Assembly (NCBI RefSeq): GCF_025566885.1
Contig: NZ_JAOQJQ010000001.1
Span: 186,001-250,000, forward strand
Direction: 5' to 3'
Source: Brotonthovivens ammoniilytica
Lineage (GTDB): Bacteria; Bacillota; Clostridia; Lachnospirales; Lachnospiraceae
Length of the DNA stretch: 64,000 bases
The translations under genes were made by a program, and so were the position numbers. This document shows, one piece after another, positions 8,988 to 17,306 of the stretch; position 1 is the stretch's first letter; each line of letters begins with the position of its first letter. The notes beneath the pieces are model-generated. The model was given only the letters and a program-made list of their open reading frames with translations. It ran no database searches and was not told the DNA's origin.

Positions 8988-9512
8988 ATGAAATATGCAG
9001 AACGAATTATAAAGCATCCTGAATTTACAGCACTGCAAAAAAAAATCCGCAGGCTGGAAAAGGAAAGGATCTACTGTCATCATGAGCTGGAACACAGTCT
9101 GGATGTGGCACGTATGGCATGGATTTATTTTCTGGAGGATTGTCACAGGCGGGGACAGATTTTTCCGGAAAAGATTCTGGAAGAAAAAAAAGATGATATT
9201 TATACAGGGGCCCTGCTGCATGATATTGGGCGGGCAGGACAGTATGAAAGCGGTGTTCATCATTCTGTAGTGGGCCAGGAGATTGCCCGGCGTATTTTGT
9301 CAGATATTGGTTTTCCGAAAGAGCGGGAATTGAAGATTCTTAAAATGATTTCGGAGCATCACAAAGACGGGGCAGATTTAGAACAAGAATGTTTTTGGGC
9401 GGATATTTATATTAAAAAGGCCGATCATGACAGCAGAAACTGTTTTTTGTGTGAGGCGTCAGATAGCTGTAAATGGCAAGTAGAAGAGAGAAACAAAACC
9501 ATTCATTGTTAA
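8988..9512 (+). CDS. HD-domain phosphohydrolase in the folate operon
   Basis: A 174-residue HD-superfamily protein with metal-binding motifs in order: HHELEHSLDVARM (about 28-40), LLHDIGRAGQ (about 76-85), HHSVVGQE and SEHHKDG. A Cys pair (NCFLCEASDSC) sits near the C-terminus. It is 14 bp after folC and before folP, so it is probably co-transcribed with folate genes. No dihydroneopterin triphosphate pyrophosphatase or Nudix protein is visible, and archaeal MptB shows that HD proteins can act on pterin phosphates. A role in trimming a pterin phosphate is therefore an inference only. Alternatives are a general nucleotidase or a cyclic-phosphate esterase. Confidence 0.75.
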   Translation: MKYAERIIKHPEFTALQKKIRRLEKERIYCHHELEHSLDVARMAWIYFLEDCHRRGQIFPEKILEEKKDDIYTGALLHDIGRAGQYESGVHHSVVGQEIARRILSDIGFPKERELKILKMISEHHKDGADLEQECFWADIYIKKADHDSRNCFLCEASDSCKWQVEERNKTIHC

Positions 9513-9566
9513 AACAGCTGTAAATCAGTAAAGTATTTGTCTGGTATTTTAGGAGGGCAAAAAGAT

Positions 9567-10373
9567 ATGCTTATTGGAAATAAAGAATTTGATACAGATC
9601 ATCATACCTATATCATGGGAATCTTAAATGTTACACCGGATTCCTTTTCAGATGGAGGGAAGTTTAACAGTCTTGACCGGGCGCTGGCGCATGTGCAGCA
9701 GATGATAGAAGAAGGAGCTGATATAATTGATATAGGCGGCGAGTCTACAAGGCCCGGATATCAGAAAATTTCTGAGCAGGAAGAAATAGACCGGGCAGTT
9801 CCTGTAATCGAGGCTGTCCGGAAAAGATTTGACATACCGATCTCTTTGGATACTTATAAAAGTGCCGTTGCCAGAGAAGGACTTGCTGCCGGGGCGGATT
9901 TAATCAATGACATCTGGGGACTGAAATATGACAGCCAGATGGCGGATGTAATTGCGGAATCAAAGGCTGTCTGCTGTCTGATGCACAACAGAGAAACTGC
10001 CCGGTACAAAAGGTTTATGCCAGAGCTTTTGGATGATATGAAAGAATCTCTGGCAAAAGCCCAAAAAGCAGGGATTTCAAAGGAGAAAATCATTTTGGAC
10101 CCCGGAATCGGATTTGGTAAAACCTATGAGCAGAATCTGACTGCTTTGAATCATCTAGAAGAATTAAAAGGGCTTGGATTTCCCGTTCTTCTTGGCGTTT
10201 CCAGAAAGTCTGTGATTGGTCTGACTCTGGATGTGCCCGCCGGTGACCGGCTGGCCGGGACTTTGGCTGCTACAGTGTTAGGAGTTTTAAAAGGCTGTGC
10301 CTTTGTGCGGGTTCATGATGTAAAAGAAAATCTTCATGCTGTTAAAATGACAGAAGCAATATTGAGAGGATAA
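9567..10373 (+). CDS. folP: Dihydropteroate synthase
   Basis: FolP condenses p-aminobenzoate with 6-hydroxymethyl-dihydropterin diphosphate; it is the sulfonamide target. Hallmarks are MGILNVTPDSFSDGGKF near the N-terminus, DIGGESTRPG, and DPGIGFGKT with GVSRKS toward the C-terminus, all in a TIM-barrel of 268 residues. An upstream TTG at 9537 is in frame, but AGGAGGG lies just before the ATG at 9567, which fixes the start. It ends 2 bp before folBK. Confidence 0.95.
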   Translation: MLIGNKEFDTDHHTYIMGILNVTPDSFSDGGKFNSLDRALAHVQQMIEEGADIIDIGGESTRPGYQKISEQEEIDRAVPVIEAVRKRFDIPISLDTYKSAVAREGLAAGADLINDIWGLKYDSQMADVIAESKAVCCLMHNRETARYKRFMPELLDDMKESLAKAQKAGISKEKIILDPGIGFGKTYEQNLTALNHLEELKGLGFPVLLGVSRKSVIGLTLDVPAGDRLAGTLAATVLGVLKGCAFVRVHDVKENLHAVKMTEAILRG

Positions 10374-10375
10374 TT

Positions 10376-11212
10376 ATGGATAAAATTAAAATTCAAAATC
10401 TGGAAGTTTTCGGGAAGCATGGCGTCTTTCAGGAGGAAAATACACTGGGACAAAAGTTTTTACTGAATGCAGTATTGTATACCGATGTCAGAAAAGCCGG
10501 GATGAGTGATGAACTGGCAGACTCCATTCACTATGGAGATATCTGCCACTATATGACAGATTTTATGCGGAATCACACCTTTAAGCTTATTGAATCGGCG
10601 GCTGAACATCTGGCAGAAGCGCTGCTGCTGAATATTAAGCATCTAAAGGCTATTGATCTGGAAATAAAAAAGCCTTGGGCGCCCATTGGGCTTCCCATCG
10701 AGACAGTTTCCGTAGAAATTCATAGAACATGGCACGATGTTTGTCTGTCCATCGGATCTAATCTGGGAGACCGCAGAAAAAATCTGGAGTTTGGAATCGG
10801 GCAGCTTAGACAGATGCCTTCTGCAAGAAATGTCAGAGTATCGACTTTTATAGAAACGCAGCCGTATGGTATGACAGACCAGCCTGAGTTTTTTAATGGA
10901 GCAGTCCGGTTTGATACGCTGTCAGAGCCAGAAGAACTGTTAAAGAAGCTGCATGAGATTGAGGCGGCCGCCAACAGGGAGCGGACGATACACTGGGGGC
11001 CAAGAACGCTGGATCTTGACATTATTTTTTGGGATGATTTGATTTATGAAAGTGATGATCTTATGATTCCCCATACGGATATGCAGAACCGGGACTTCGT
11101 GCTTCGTCCTCTGGCGCAGCTGTGCCCGGGAAAGGTTCATCCGGTTCTTGGTAAAACCGTGTTACAGATGCTTCAGGAAAAGGAGAGGGAAAGTAATGAG
11201 CAGACAGTATGA
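10376..11212 (+). CDS. folB-folK: Fused dihydroneopterin aldolase / HPPK (FolB-FolK)
   Basis: This is a bifunctional folate enzyme. Residues 1 to about 118 are dihydroneopterin aldolase (KIQNLEVFGKHGVFQEE, then IEIHRT-like strand end VSVEIHRTWHD). The remainder is 6-hydroxymethyl-dihydropterin pyrophosphokinase with SIGSNLGDRRKNLE and the signature WGPRTLDLDIIFWDD followed by PH. The FolB-FolK fusion is common in Clostridia. The last 17 bases overlap the next gene, pointing to translational coupling. GTP cyclohydrolase is not in the window. Confidence 0.95.
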   Translation: MDKIKIQNLEVFGKHGVFQEENTLGQKFLLNAVLYTDVRKAGMSDELADSIHYGDICHYMTDFMRNHTFKLIESAAEHLAEALLLNIKHLKAIDLEIKKPWAPIGLPIETVSVEIHRTWHDVCLSIGSNLGDRRKNLEFGIGQLRQMPSARNVRVSTFIETQPYGMTDQPEFFNGAVRFDTLSEPEELLKKLHEIEAAANRERTIHWGPRTLDLDIIFWDDLIYESDDLMIPHTDMQNRDFVLRPLAQLCPGKVHPVLGKTVLQMLQEKERESNEQTV

Positions 11213-11855
11213 TTATATTTTCTGGGATTTGGATGGGACCATTATGGATACTTTTGAGGGGATATCTGCGGGACTTCAATATGCACTGGCATTTTTCGGA
11301 ATCCGGGAAACAGATGAAAGTATAATCAGGACATTTATCGGACCGCCGCTTCGGGACTCTATACCTCAAAGATATGCTTTGGATAGATACCAGACGGAAG
11401 TTGCAGTTGAAAAATACAGGGAATTTTACGAAGACGGGGGGATGTTTTTATGCCGTCCGTACCCGGGAGTTGTGAAGGTTCTGGAAAAATTAAAAAAACA
11501 AGGCTATCGGCAGATTGTAACGTCCTCCAAACCGGAAGTAATGTGCAGAAAAATATTGGAAAAGTTTAAGCTGACAGATTTTTTTGATGCAATTGTGGGA
11601 GCCAGCCTGGATGGAAAAATTGATACCAAACAGGAAGTTTTAGAGGAGGCATTTCGCAGAATGTCTTTGAACGATCGTTCCCGGGTAGTTTTGATTGGAG
11701 ATACAAAATATGATGCCCAGGGGGCCCGGCTGGCCGGAATTGCCTGTATTGGAATTACTTATGGATTTGGAAGCAGACAGGATTTCTGTGAATATGAACC
11801 GGCAGCAGTATTTGATTCCATTGAAGAGGCAGAAGGATATATAAATAAAAACTAA
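11196..11855 (+). CDS. HAD-family phosphatase, PGP/Gph-like
   Basis: A HAD hydrolase with DxD motif DLDGTIMDTFEG, motif II TSSKPEV and motif III/IV GDTKYDAQGA, plus an alpha-helical cap after motif I. Such proteins dephosphorylate small phosphoesters such as phosphoglycolate. The start at 11196 has GGAGAGGGAAAGTA just before it and lies inside the end of folBK; the longer frame from 11148 has no good site. Position in the operon suggests it might serve as a phosphatase of the folate branch, but this is unproven. Length is 219 residues. Confidence 0.8.
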   Translation: MSRQYDYIFWDLDGTIMDTFEGISAGLQYALAFFGIRETDESIIRTFIGPPLRDSIPQRYALDRYQTEVAVEKYREFYEDGGMFLCRPYPGVVKVLEKLKKQGYRQIVTSSKPEVMCRKILEKFKLTDFFDAIVGASLDGKIDTKQEVLEEAFRRMSLNDRSRVVLIGDTKYDAQGARLAGIACIGITYGFGSRQDFCEYEPAAVFDSIEEAEGYINKN

Positions 11856-11898
11856 CAGATTGCTTCTAAAATGAAAAATCTGAATGGAGATCATGCAG

Positions 11899-12672
11899 AT
11901 GAAGGATAAATTTACAATTGTAAAAGGAATGTTTATCAGCATACTATGCTATGCCCTGGTTACAACCGGAGTTTATACCGCTGTTACCCAGCTGGGCCCT
12001 GGCACAGGCAGCGAACATGCCATGCTTGCTCAGACCGGGGCTAATGTTTTAGGTCTGGCGGTGCTTCTGGTATGTTACCGGCGGGGAATGTTTTCTTTTT
12101 TTAAACAAAAGGCGGCGCCGGGAACAGGAGAGGCACTGATCTGGATTGTGATTTGTGTCTGCGCATCTGTTGTGCTGAATGATTTTCTGTCGGTATCGTT
12201 CCTTCAGGAGCTGTTTCCCTCCTGGCAGAGTACAGAGACGCTGATGTATTCAGACCGGCCGGTTTTTATTGTACTTGCGGCCTGTATCACAGGACCTGCG
12301 GCGGAGGAATTTTTATACAGAGGTGTTGTTTTTCAGGGGCTGAAAAAAATTGCAGGGTTCTGGCCGGGGGTATTTTTATCGGCATTTGTGTTTGGGCTGC
12401 TGCATATGAATCCTCTTCAGGGATTTTACGCCGGTATTTTGGGACTTTTATTTGCATTTTTATATCATCGGACCGGAAAGCTTTTGATGGCGGTCCTTGC
12501 CCATGCTCTGGTGAATACAATCAGTGTTGTACTGCATCTTACGGGGCTGTACAGGTATTATGGCAGTGAGAATACGGCTATGATCCTGATTTCATCGGCA
12601 TCTGCAGCTATCTGCCTTCTGCTTTTATGGAAGCAGTTAAAAAAATATTTAAAAAGCAGGAAAACAGTTTGA
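11899..12672 (+). CDS. CPBP-family intramembrane metalloprotease (Abi/CAAX-like)
   Basis: A 257-residue protein with about seven or eight hydrophobic spans. The CPBP motifs are present: AAEEFLYRGVVFQGL (EExxxR), FGLLHMNP (F-x-x-x-H) and the late HALVNT. Members are related to CAAX-processing and bacteriocin self-immunity proteins. No bacteriocin or prenyl-protein gene is near, so the role is unknown. The ATG at 11899 is chosen because GGAG lies 9 bp upstream; ATGs at 11884 and 11893 are less well placed. It follows the HAD gene by 43 bp and may share its transcript. Confidence 0.85.
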   Translation: MKDKFTIVKGMFISILCYALVTTGVYTAVTQLGPGTGSEHAMLAQTGANVLGLAVLLVCYRRGMFSFFKQKAAPGTGEALIWIVICVCASVVLNDFLSVSFLQELFPSWQSTETLMYSDRPVFIVLAACITGPAAEEFLYRGVVFQGLKKIAGFWPGVFLSAFVFGLLHMNPLQGFYAGILGLLFAFLYHRTGKLLMAVLAHALVNTISVVLHLTGLYRYYGSENTAMILISSASAAICLLLLWKQLKKYLKSRKTV

Positions 12673-12758
12673 ATACTTTAAAATCACTTTATCAGACAAG
12701 AAGTGTGATAAAAAGATAGATAAAAGAATGGTTAACAAAAGAAAGTGAGGGAATGAGA

Positions 12759-13535
12759 ATGGCAGCGATATTTTTTGATATAGACGGAACGCTGTGGGAC
12801 AGGGAAAACCGGATACCTGAAAGCACAAAAGAGGCGGTGTTAAGACTTCGGGAAAAGGGGCATCTGTCTTTTTTATGCAGTGGGAGAACGAAAGCTTTGA
12901 TCAGAGATGAGAAGCTGCTTGGCCTGGGGTTTGACGGTATTCTAGGTGGATGCGGCACCCAGATTGTATATCGGGGGGAGCGTCTGTTCTGCCATGAAAT
13001 TGAAAAAGAGACGCTGATAAAAACCGTGAGGATTTTAAAAGAATGCAGAATGCCCATTTTGATGGAGGGGGAGACGTATATGTTTATGGATCCTGAAGTT
13101 GCTGCCAATCCCTATGGACGATATATTCAGGAGACCCTTGGGGAGTTTGTAAAACCTCTCACCGGGAATGAAGATCAGTGGAGGGCCAGCAAGCTTACCG
13201 TTATGATTCCGGGAGCGGATGTTGAGCGGGCAGAGCATCTTTTGAAGGATGATTATCAAATGCTGTGTCATGGGAAATGGGTGATGGAGCTTGTTCCAAA
13301 GGGTTTTTCCAAAGCAAAGGGTATTCAGAAGGTTTGTGAAGCCCTTGGTATTTCACGGGATGATACCGTTGCATTTGGCGACAGCATTAATGACAGAGAT
13401 ATGCTGGAATATGCAGCCTGCGGGATTGCCATGGGAAATGGTACAGAGGCTGCAAAAGAAGCGGCAGATTACATTACAGATGATATTCATCAGGACGGGA
13501 TTTATCATGCCCTGGAACATTTTGGGCTGATTTAG
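12759..13535 (+). CDS. Cof-type HAD-IIB family hydrolase
   Basis: A HAD-superfamily phosphatase of the Cof/YbiV type, 258 residues. Motif I is FDIDGTLWDRENR at the N-terminus, motif II is LCSGR, and the C-terminal motif IV reads AFGDSINDRDML, typical of IIB members with a large C2 cap. Substrates of such proteins are usually sugar phosphates or nucleotides. The second ATG (12759) sits 8 bp after GTGAGG and is preferred to that at 12753. It is 86 bp from the preceding gene. Confidence 0.85.
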   Translation: MAAIFFDIDGTLWDRENRIPESTKEAVLRLREKGHLSFLCSGRTKALIRDEKLLGLGFDGILGGCGTQIVYRGERLFCHEIEKETLIKTVRILKECRMPILMEGETYMFMDPEVAANPYGRYIQETLGEFVKPLTGNEDQWRASKLTVMIPGADVERAEHLLKDDYQMLCHGKWVMELVPKGFSKAKGIQKVCEALGISRDDTVAFGDSINDRDMLEYAACGIAMGNGTEAAKEAADYITDDIHQDGIYHALEHFGLI

Positions 13536-13701
13536 TACTAAAAAGAAAGATTGCTGCATAGACTGGAAAGAGAGTCTGCTGTTTGTACAGGCCCGGAGGT
13601 TATTTTTGCATAGAAAAATAAAAAAATGAGGAAACAAGAGATTAAAAGAGTAAATAAAAGAAATAAATAGAATAAATGCCAAAAAACCGAATATAATCTG
13701 T
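13536..13701. other. Intergenic region before groES promoter
   Basis: AT-rich and A-rich sequence without a coding frame. I see no clear terminator for the HAD gene here. Confidence 0.4.
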
Positions 13702-13730
13702 TTGCACAAAAGTGGTAAAAAAACTATTAT
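13702..13730 (+). promoter_or_regulatory. Promoter of groES-groEL
   Basis: TTGCAC (13702-13707) and TATTAT (13725-13730) are separated by 17 bp. The CIRCE element begins about 12 bp downstream, covering the expected transcription start region. Confidence 0.8.
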
Positions 13731-13741
13731 AGGTTCAACGG

Positions 13742-13768
13742 TTAGCACTCGTGAAAAGTGAGTGCTAA
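13742..13768 (+). promoter_or_regulatory. CIRCE operator (HrcA-binding)
   Basis: TTAGCACTC, nine bases, then GAGTGCTAA: a perfect match to the CIRCE inverted repeat bound by the heat-shock repressor HrcA. It lies between the promoter and groES, so the chaperonin operon should be derepressed by heat. hrcA is not in the window. Confidence 0.97.
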
Positions 13769-13814
13769 TAAACAGAAGTGATGAGAGACAAATTCGAATC
13801 AAGGAGGAATTATT

Positions 13815-14099
13815 ATGAAATTAGTACCTTTAGGTGACAGAGTTGTATTAAAACAGTGTGAGGCTGAGGAAACTACAAAATCAGGAATTATCCTTACAAG
13901 CGCTTCACAGGAAAAGCCCCAGGAAGCAGAAGTAGTGGCAGTTGGTCCCGGCGGTGTTGTAGACGGAAAAGAAGTTACAATGCAGGTGAAAGAGGGCGAC
14001 AAAGTAATTTACTCCAAATATGCCGGAAATGAAGTAAAATTAGATGGTGAAGAGTATATTATTGTAAAACAGAACGATATCCTTGCAATCGTTGAATAA
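13815..14099 (+). CDS. groES: Co-chaperonin GroES (Hsp10)
   Basis: The 94-residue lid of the GroEL chamber. It starts KLVPLGDRVVLKQCE, has the mobile-loop region TKSGIILTSASQEKPQE and ends EYIIVKQNDILAIVE, all standard. AAGGAGGAA precedes the ATG. groEL follows after 57 bp. Confidence 0.98.
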   Translation: MKLVPLGDRVVLKQCEAEETTKSGIILTSASQEKPQEAEVVAVGPGGVVDGKEVTMQVKEGDKVIYSKYAGNEVKLDGEEYIIVKQNDILAIVE

Positions 14100-14156
14100 T
14101 CCAGGTTTGAATTTATACAAATATAATATTTTGAAATTTCATTAGGAGGCTATAAA

Positions 14157-15782
14157 ATGGCAAAAGAATTAAAATATGGATCAGAAGCCAGAGCGGCTTT
14201 AGAAGCAGGCGTTGATAAATTAGCAGACACAGTCAGAGTTACATTGGGACCAAAAGGAAGAAATGTTGTACTGGATAAATCCTTTGGAGCTCCGTTAATT
14301 ACAAATGATGGTGTTACAATTGCAAAAGAAATCGAGCTGGAAGACGCTTTTGAAAATATGGGAGCTCAGCTTGTAAAAGAAGCAGCTACAAAGACAAATG
14401 ATGTAGCAGGCGACGGTACAACAACAGCTACTGTTCTCGCACAGGCTATGATTAAAGAAGGAATGAAAAACCTGGCAGCAGGGGCAAACCCAATCGTAAT
14501 GAGAAGAGGAATGAAAAAAGCCACAGAAGCAGCTGTTACAGCAATCGCTGATATGAGCCAGAAAGTAAACGGAAAAAATCACATTGCAAAAGTAGCTGCA
14601 ATTTCTGCAGGGGATGAAGAAGTAGGAAACATGGTTGCAGATGCAATGGAAAAAGTTTCCAATGACGGTGTTATTACAATTGAAGAATCCAAAACAATGC
14701 AGACAGAGCTTGACCTTGTAGAAGGTATGCAGTTTGACCGCGGATATATTTCAGCATATATGGCAACTGATATGGATAAAATGGAAGCAGTATTAGATGA
14801 TCCGTATATTCTGATTACAGATAAAAAAATCAGCAGCATTCAGGAGATTCTTCCATTATTAGAGCAGATTGTACAGTCCGGCAAAAAACTGTTAATCATT
14901 GCAGAAGATATTGAAGGCGAAGCGCTTACTACCTTAATCGTAAACAAATTGCGTGGAACATTCAGTGTAGTCGGCGTAAAAGCTCCGGGTTATGGTGACA
15001 GAAGAAAAGAAATGCTTCAGGATATCGCTATCTTAACAGGCGGTCAGGTAATCTCCGAAGAAGTAGGTCTTGAATTAAAAGAAGCTACTATTGAAATGTT
15101 AGGACGTGCAAAATCCGTAAAAGTTCAGAAAGAAACAACTGTTATCGTAGACGGTGAAGGTTCTAAAGACTCCATCTCTGCAAGAATAGCTCAGATCAGA
15201 GGACAGATTGAAGAGACAACATCTGATTTTGACCGTGAAAAATTACAGGAAAGACTTGCAAAACTGGCAGGCGGTGTAGCAGTTATCCGTGTGGGAGCAG
15301 CAACAGAAGCAGAAATGAAAGAAAGCAAACTCCGTATGGAAGATGCACTTGCAGCAACAAGAGCAGCAGTAGAAGAAGGAATCATCGCAGGCGGCGGTTC
15401 TGCATATATCCATGCACAGAAAGCAGTAGCAAAACTTGCAGAAACATTAGAAGGCGACGAAAAAACAGGCGCTAACGTTATTTTAAAAGCACTAGAATCA
15501 CCTCTTTACTATATTACAGCCAATGCAGGATTAGAAGGCGCAGTGATTATCAACAAAGTGCGTGAATCAGAACCGGGCGTTGGATTTGACGCAGCAAAAG
15601 AAGTATATGTAGACATGGTAGAACAGGGTATCCTGGATCCGGTAAAAGTTACAAGAAGTGCATTACAGAATGCAACAAGTGTAGCATCTACCTTATTAAC
15701 AACAGAATCAGTAGTAGCAGACATCAAAGAACCAGTACCTCCAATGCCGGCAGGCGGAGCACCAGGCATGGGCATGATGTAA
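14157..15782 (+). CDS. groEL: Chaperonin GroEL (Hsp60)
   Basis: A full-length 541-residue GroEL. It has the ATP-site stretch AGDGTTTATVLAQAM, the apical-domain region LVEGMQFDRGYIS, and the C-terminal Gly-Met tail PGMGMM. Its codon use is A/T-rich and biased (GCA, GAA, AAA), as in highly expressed genes. AGGAGGC lies 8 bp before the ATG. A very strong terminator follows. Confidence 0.98.
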   Translation: MAKELKYGSEARAALEAGVDKLADTVRVTLGPKGRNVVLDKSFGAPLITNDGVTIAKEIELEDAFENMGAQLVKEAATKTNDVAGDGTTTATVLAQAMIKEGMKNLAAGANPIVMRRGMKKATEAAVTAIADMSQKVNGKNHIAKVAAISAGDEEVGNMVADAMEKVSNDGVITIEESKTMQTELDLVEGMQFDRGYISAYMATDMDKMEAVLDDPYILITDKKISSIQEILPLLEQIVQSGKKLLIIAEDIEGEALTTLIVNKLRGTFSVVGVKAPGYGDRRKEMLQDIAILTGGQVISEEVGLELKEATIEMLGRAKSVKVQKETTVIVDGEGSKDSISARIAQIRGQIEETTSDFDREKLQERLAKLAGGVAVIRVGAATEAEMKESKLRMEDALAATRAAVEEGIIAGGGSAYIHAQKAVAKLAETLEGDEKTGANVILKALESPLYYITANAGLEGAVIINKVRESEPGVGFDAAKEVYVDMVEQGILDPVKVTRSALQNATSVASTLLTTESVVADIKEPVPPMPAGGAPGMGMM

Positions 15783-15811
15783 TCGGTAAAAAACCAGCGA
15801 CGCACAAAATA

Positions 15812-15875
15812 AAAGAAAGGGAAATCCCCATCAGAGAGTTCACTCTCATGAGGGGGATTTCCCTTTCTTTTGTTT
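15812..15875 (+). terminator. Terminator of groESL
   Basis: An 18-bp perfect stem (15812-15829 with 15853-15870) plus an inner GAGAGT/ACTCTC stem, followed by a T-rich run. The A-rich left side might allow it to work in both directions. Confidence 0.9.
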
Positions 15876-15893
15876 TCGTATGACGTAGTCATG

Positions 15894-16012
15894 CGGCATC
15901 GAGCGTTCTTTGAACGCGAGATAAGCGTCGCGTAAGTCGTGGCAGTATACCATGGTTACACGGTATCGAGCGTTCTTTGAACGCGAGATAAGCATCGCGT
16001 AAGTTGTGGCAG
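15894..16012. repeat. Two tandem 52-bp direct repeats
   Basis: Bases 15894-15945 and 15961-16012 are identical except at three positions, all C/T or G/A changes. The period is 67 bp. Each unit contains the small stem GCGTTC-TTT-GAACGC and GCGTCGCG/GCATCGCG. Two copies and a 15-bp gap do not make a CRISPR array. No gene is supported between 15876 and 16179. Confidence 0.75.
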
Positions 16013-16179
16013 CAGAGCAAATTTTTACAACCTGAAGTTACAAATTATTCTCTTTTAACTGTTTTTCAAATAAGCGTTTTTTTGATACACTTTCAGTAAA
16101 GGAATCAGGTAACTGAAAAGTTATTATCCAATGAAGGGTTAACGAATCAAAGACTAGTATAAGAAAAGGAGAATATGTG

Positions 16180-17172
16180 ATGCAGACAAACAAAGAAGCT
16201 TTACTGGCATTGTTCCGTGGAGAGAAGGCAGATTTTATTCCGGAAATTTATTCAACCATGAAGGATGTAGTGTTTCCAGGAGAACGTTTTATCGAATTAG
16301 GAGATAAGTTTGATCCTTATGGTACCGGTCCTGATGCCTGGGGAGTTCTGTGGACCAATCAGGGCCCGAATCCTATGATCGACGGAAATATGGTAGCAAA
16401 AGATTTTAAACTGTTTGATGATATGGATGAATGGAAAGAGAAAGTTAAATTTCCGCCATTGGATTTTATGCCTATTGAAGATATTTTTAAGGGAATGTGT
16501 CATGGTATGCATGTAAATCCTGAAACAGATGTGGTCAGCTGTCTCCTTCTGTCCGGTCAGTTTGAACGTATGAATCAGATGATCGGTATGGAAAATGCAC
16601 TCTGTGCGTTTTATGAATATCCGGATGAGGTGCATAAATTTTTTGACGCTATGTGTGAATATAAGTTAAAATGTATTGATCTGGCATATAAATATCTGCA
16701 TCCGGATATGATTCACATGCACGATGATTGGGGAACAAATGATAATATGTTCTTTTCACCGGATATCTGGAGAGAGTTTATCAAGCCAAATGAGAAAAAA
16801 TATGCAGACCGGATTCATGAACTTGGCATGATTTATATGCATCATTCCTGCGGATATATCCAGCAGATCATTCCTGATCTTGTGGAAATTGGAGTTGACT
16901 GTATAGAGCCGGTAATGGTGAAAAATGATGTAGACTATATTTTGGATAATTTTGGTGATAAAATTACAGTAGTAGGAGGTCTGGACAACCAGAAAATGGA
17001 AGCTCCTGGTTCTACGGAAGAAGAGATTCGGGCTGAAATTAAAGCAAGAATGGACCGGTATGTAAATAAGGGCAGATACGTTCCATATTATATTCCTACA
17101 GACGAATCCAAATTTGGAATTTACATTGATGAAGTAAATAAATATGGAAGAATGATAGAATTGAAAAAATAA
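16180..17172 (+). CDS. URO-D/MtaA-superfamily protein
   Basis: A 330-residue TIM-barrel protein of the uroporphyrinogen decarboxylase superfamily, whose MtaA/CmuA/MtbA branch moves methyl groups between corrinoid proteins and thiols. Conserved stretches are MHDDWGTNDNMFFSP and YMHHSCGYIQQIIPDL. His222 and Cys224 give the H-x-C half of the MtaA zinc site, but the last part (YYIPTDESKFGIY) has no third Cys ligand. No corrinoid protein is nearby. True heme-type URO-D is unlikely because the N-terminal RxxGR substrate motif is absent. It resembles the product of 24634-25617. Start ATG has AAAGGAG 8 bp upstream; a GTG directly before it is the alternative. Confidence 0.75.
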   Translation: MQTNKEALLALFRGEKADFIPEIYSTMKDVVFPGERFIELGDKFDPYGTGPDAWGVLWTNQGPNPMIDGNMVAKDFKLFDDMDEWKEKVKFPPLDFMPIEDIFKGMCHGMHVNPETDVVSCLLLSGQFERMNQMIGMENALCAFYEYPDEVHKFFDAMCEYKLKCIDLAYKYLHPDMIHMHDDWGTNDNMFFSPDIWREFIKPNEKKYADRIHELGMIYMHHSCGYIQQIIPDLVEIGVDCIEPVMVKNDVDYILDNFGDKITVVGGLDNQKMEAPGSTEEEIRAEIKARMDRYVNKGRYVPYYIPTDESKFGIYIDEVNKYGRMIELKK

Positions 17173-17237
17173 GCAGCTTTTCGGTTATACGAGACTGTGA
17201 AGAGAAGTTTGTAAATAAAATTTCTTCTATGATAATG

Positions 17238-17280
17238 AAGGGTAAAAGGCTACAGAAAATAGCACTTTTACCCTTGTTTT
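17238..17280. terminator. Terminator between convergent genes
   Basis: The 11-bp stem AAGGGTAAAAG/CTTTTACCCTT encloses a 16-base loop and is followed by GTTTTATATA. It separates the URO-D gene from the convergent PucR gene and may serve both. Confidence 0.75.
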
Positions 17281-17306
17281 ATATATAGCAGTTATTAAAA
17301 GGCATG

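Noticed and set aside
14295..14839. Antisense open frames across groEL
   Set aside because: They mirror the A-rich codon pattern of groEL on the other strand and have no start signals.
15894..16012. Possible CRISPR array from repeated units
   Set aside because: Only two 52-bp units with a 15-bp gap, inner stems and base differences; no cas genes in the window.
16180..17172. Heme-pathway uroporphyrinogen decarboxylase HemE
   Set aside because: No HemE N-terminal RxxGR-type substrate motif and no heme genes nearby; the MtaA-like branch fits better.
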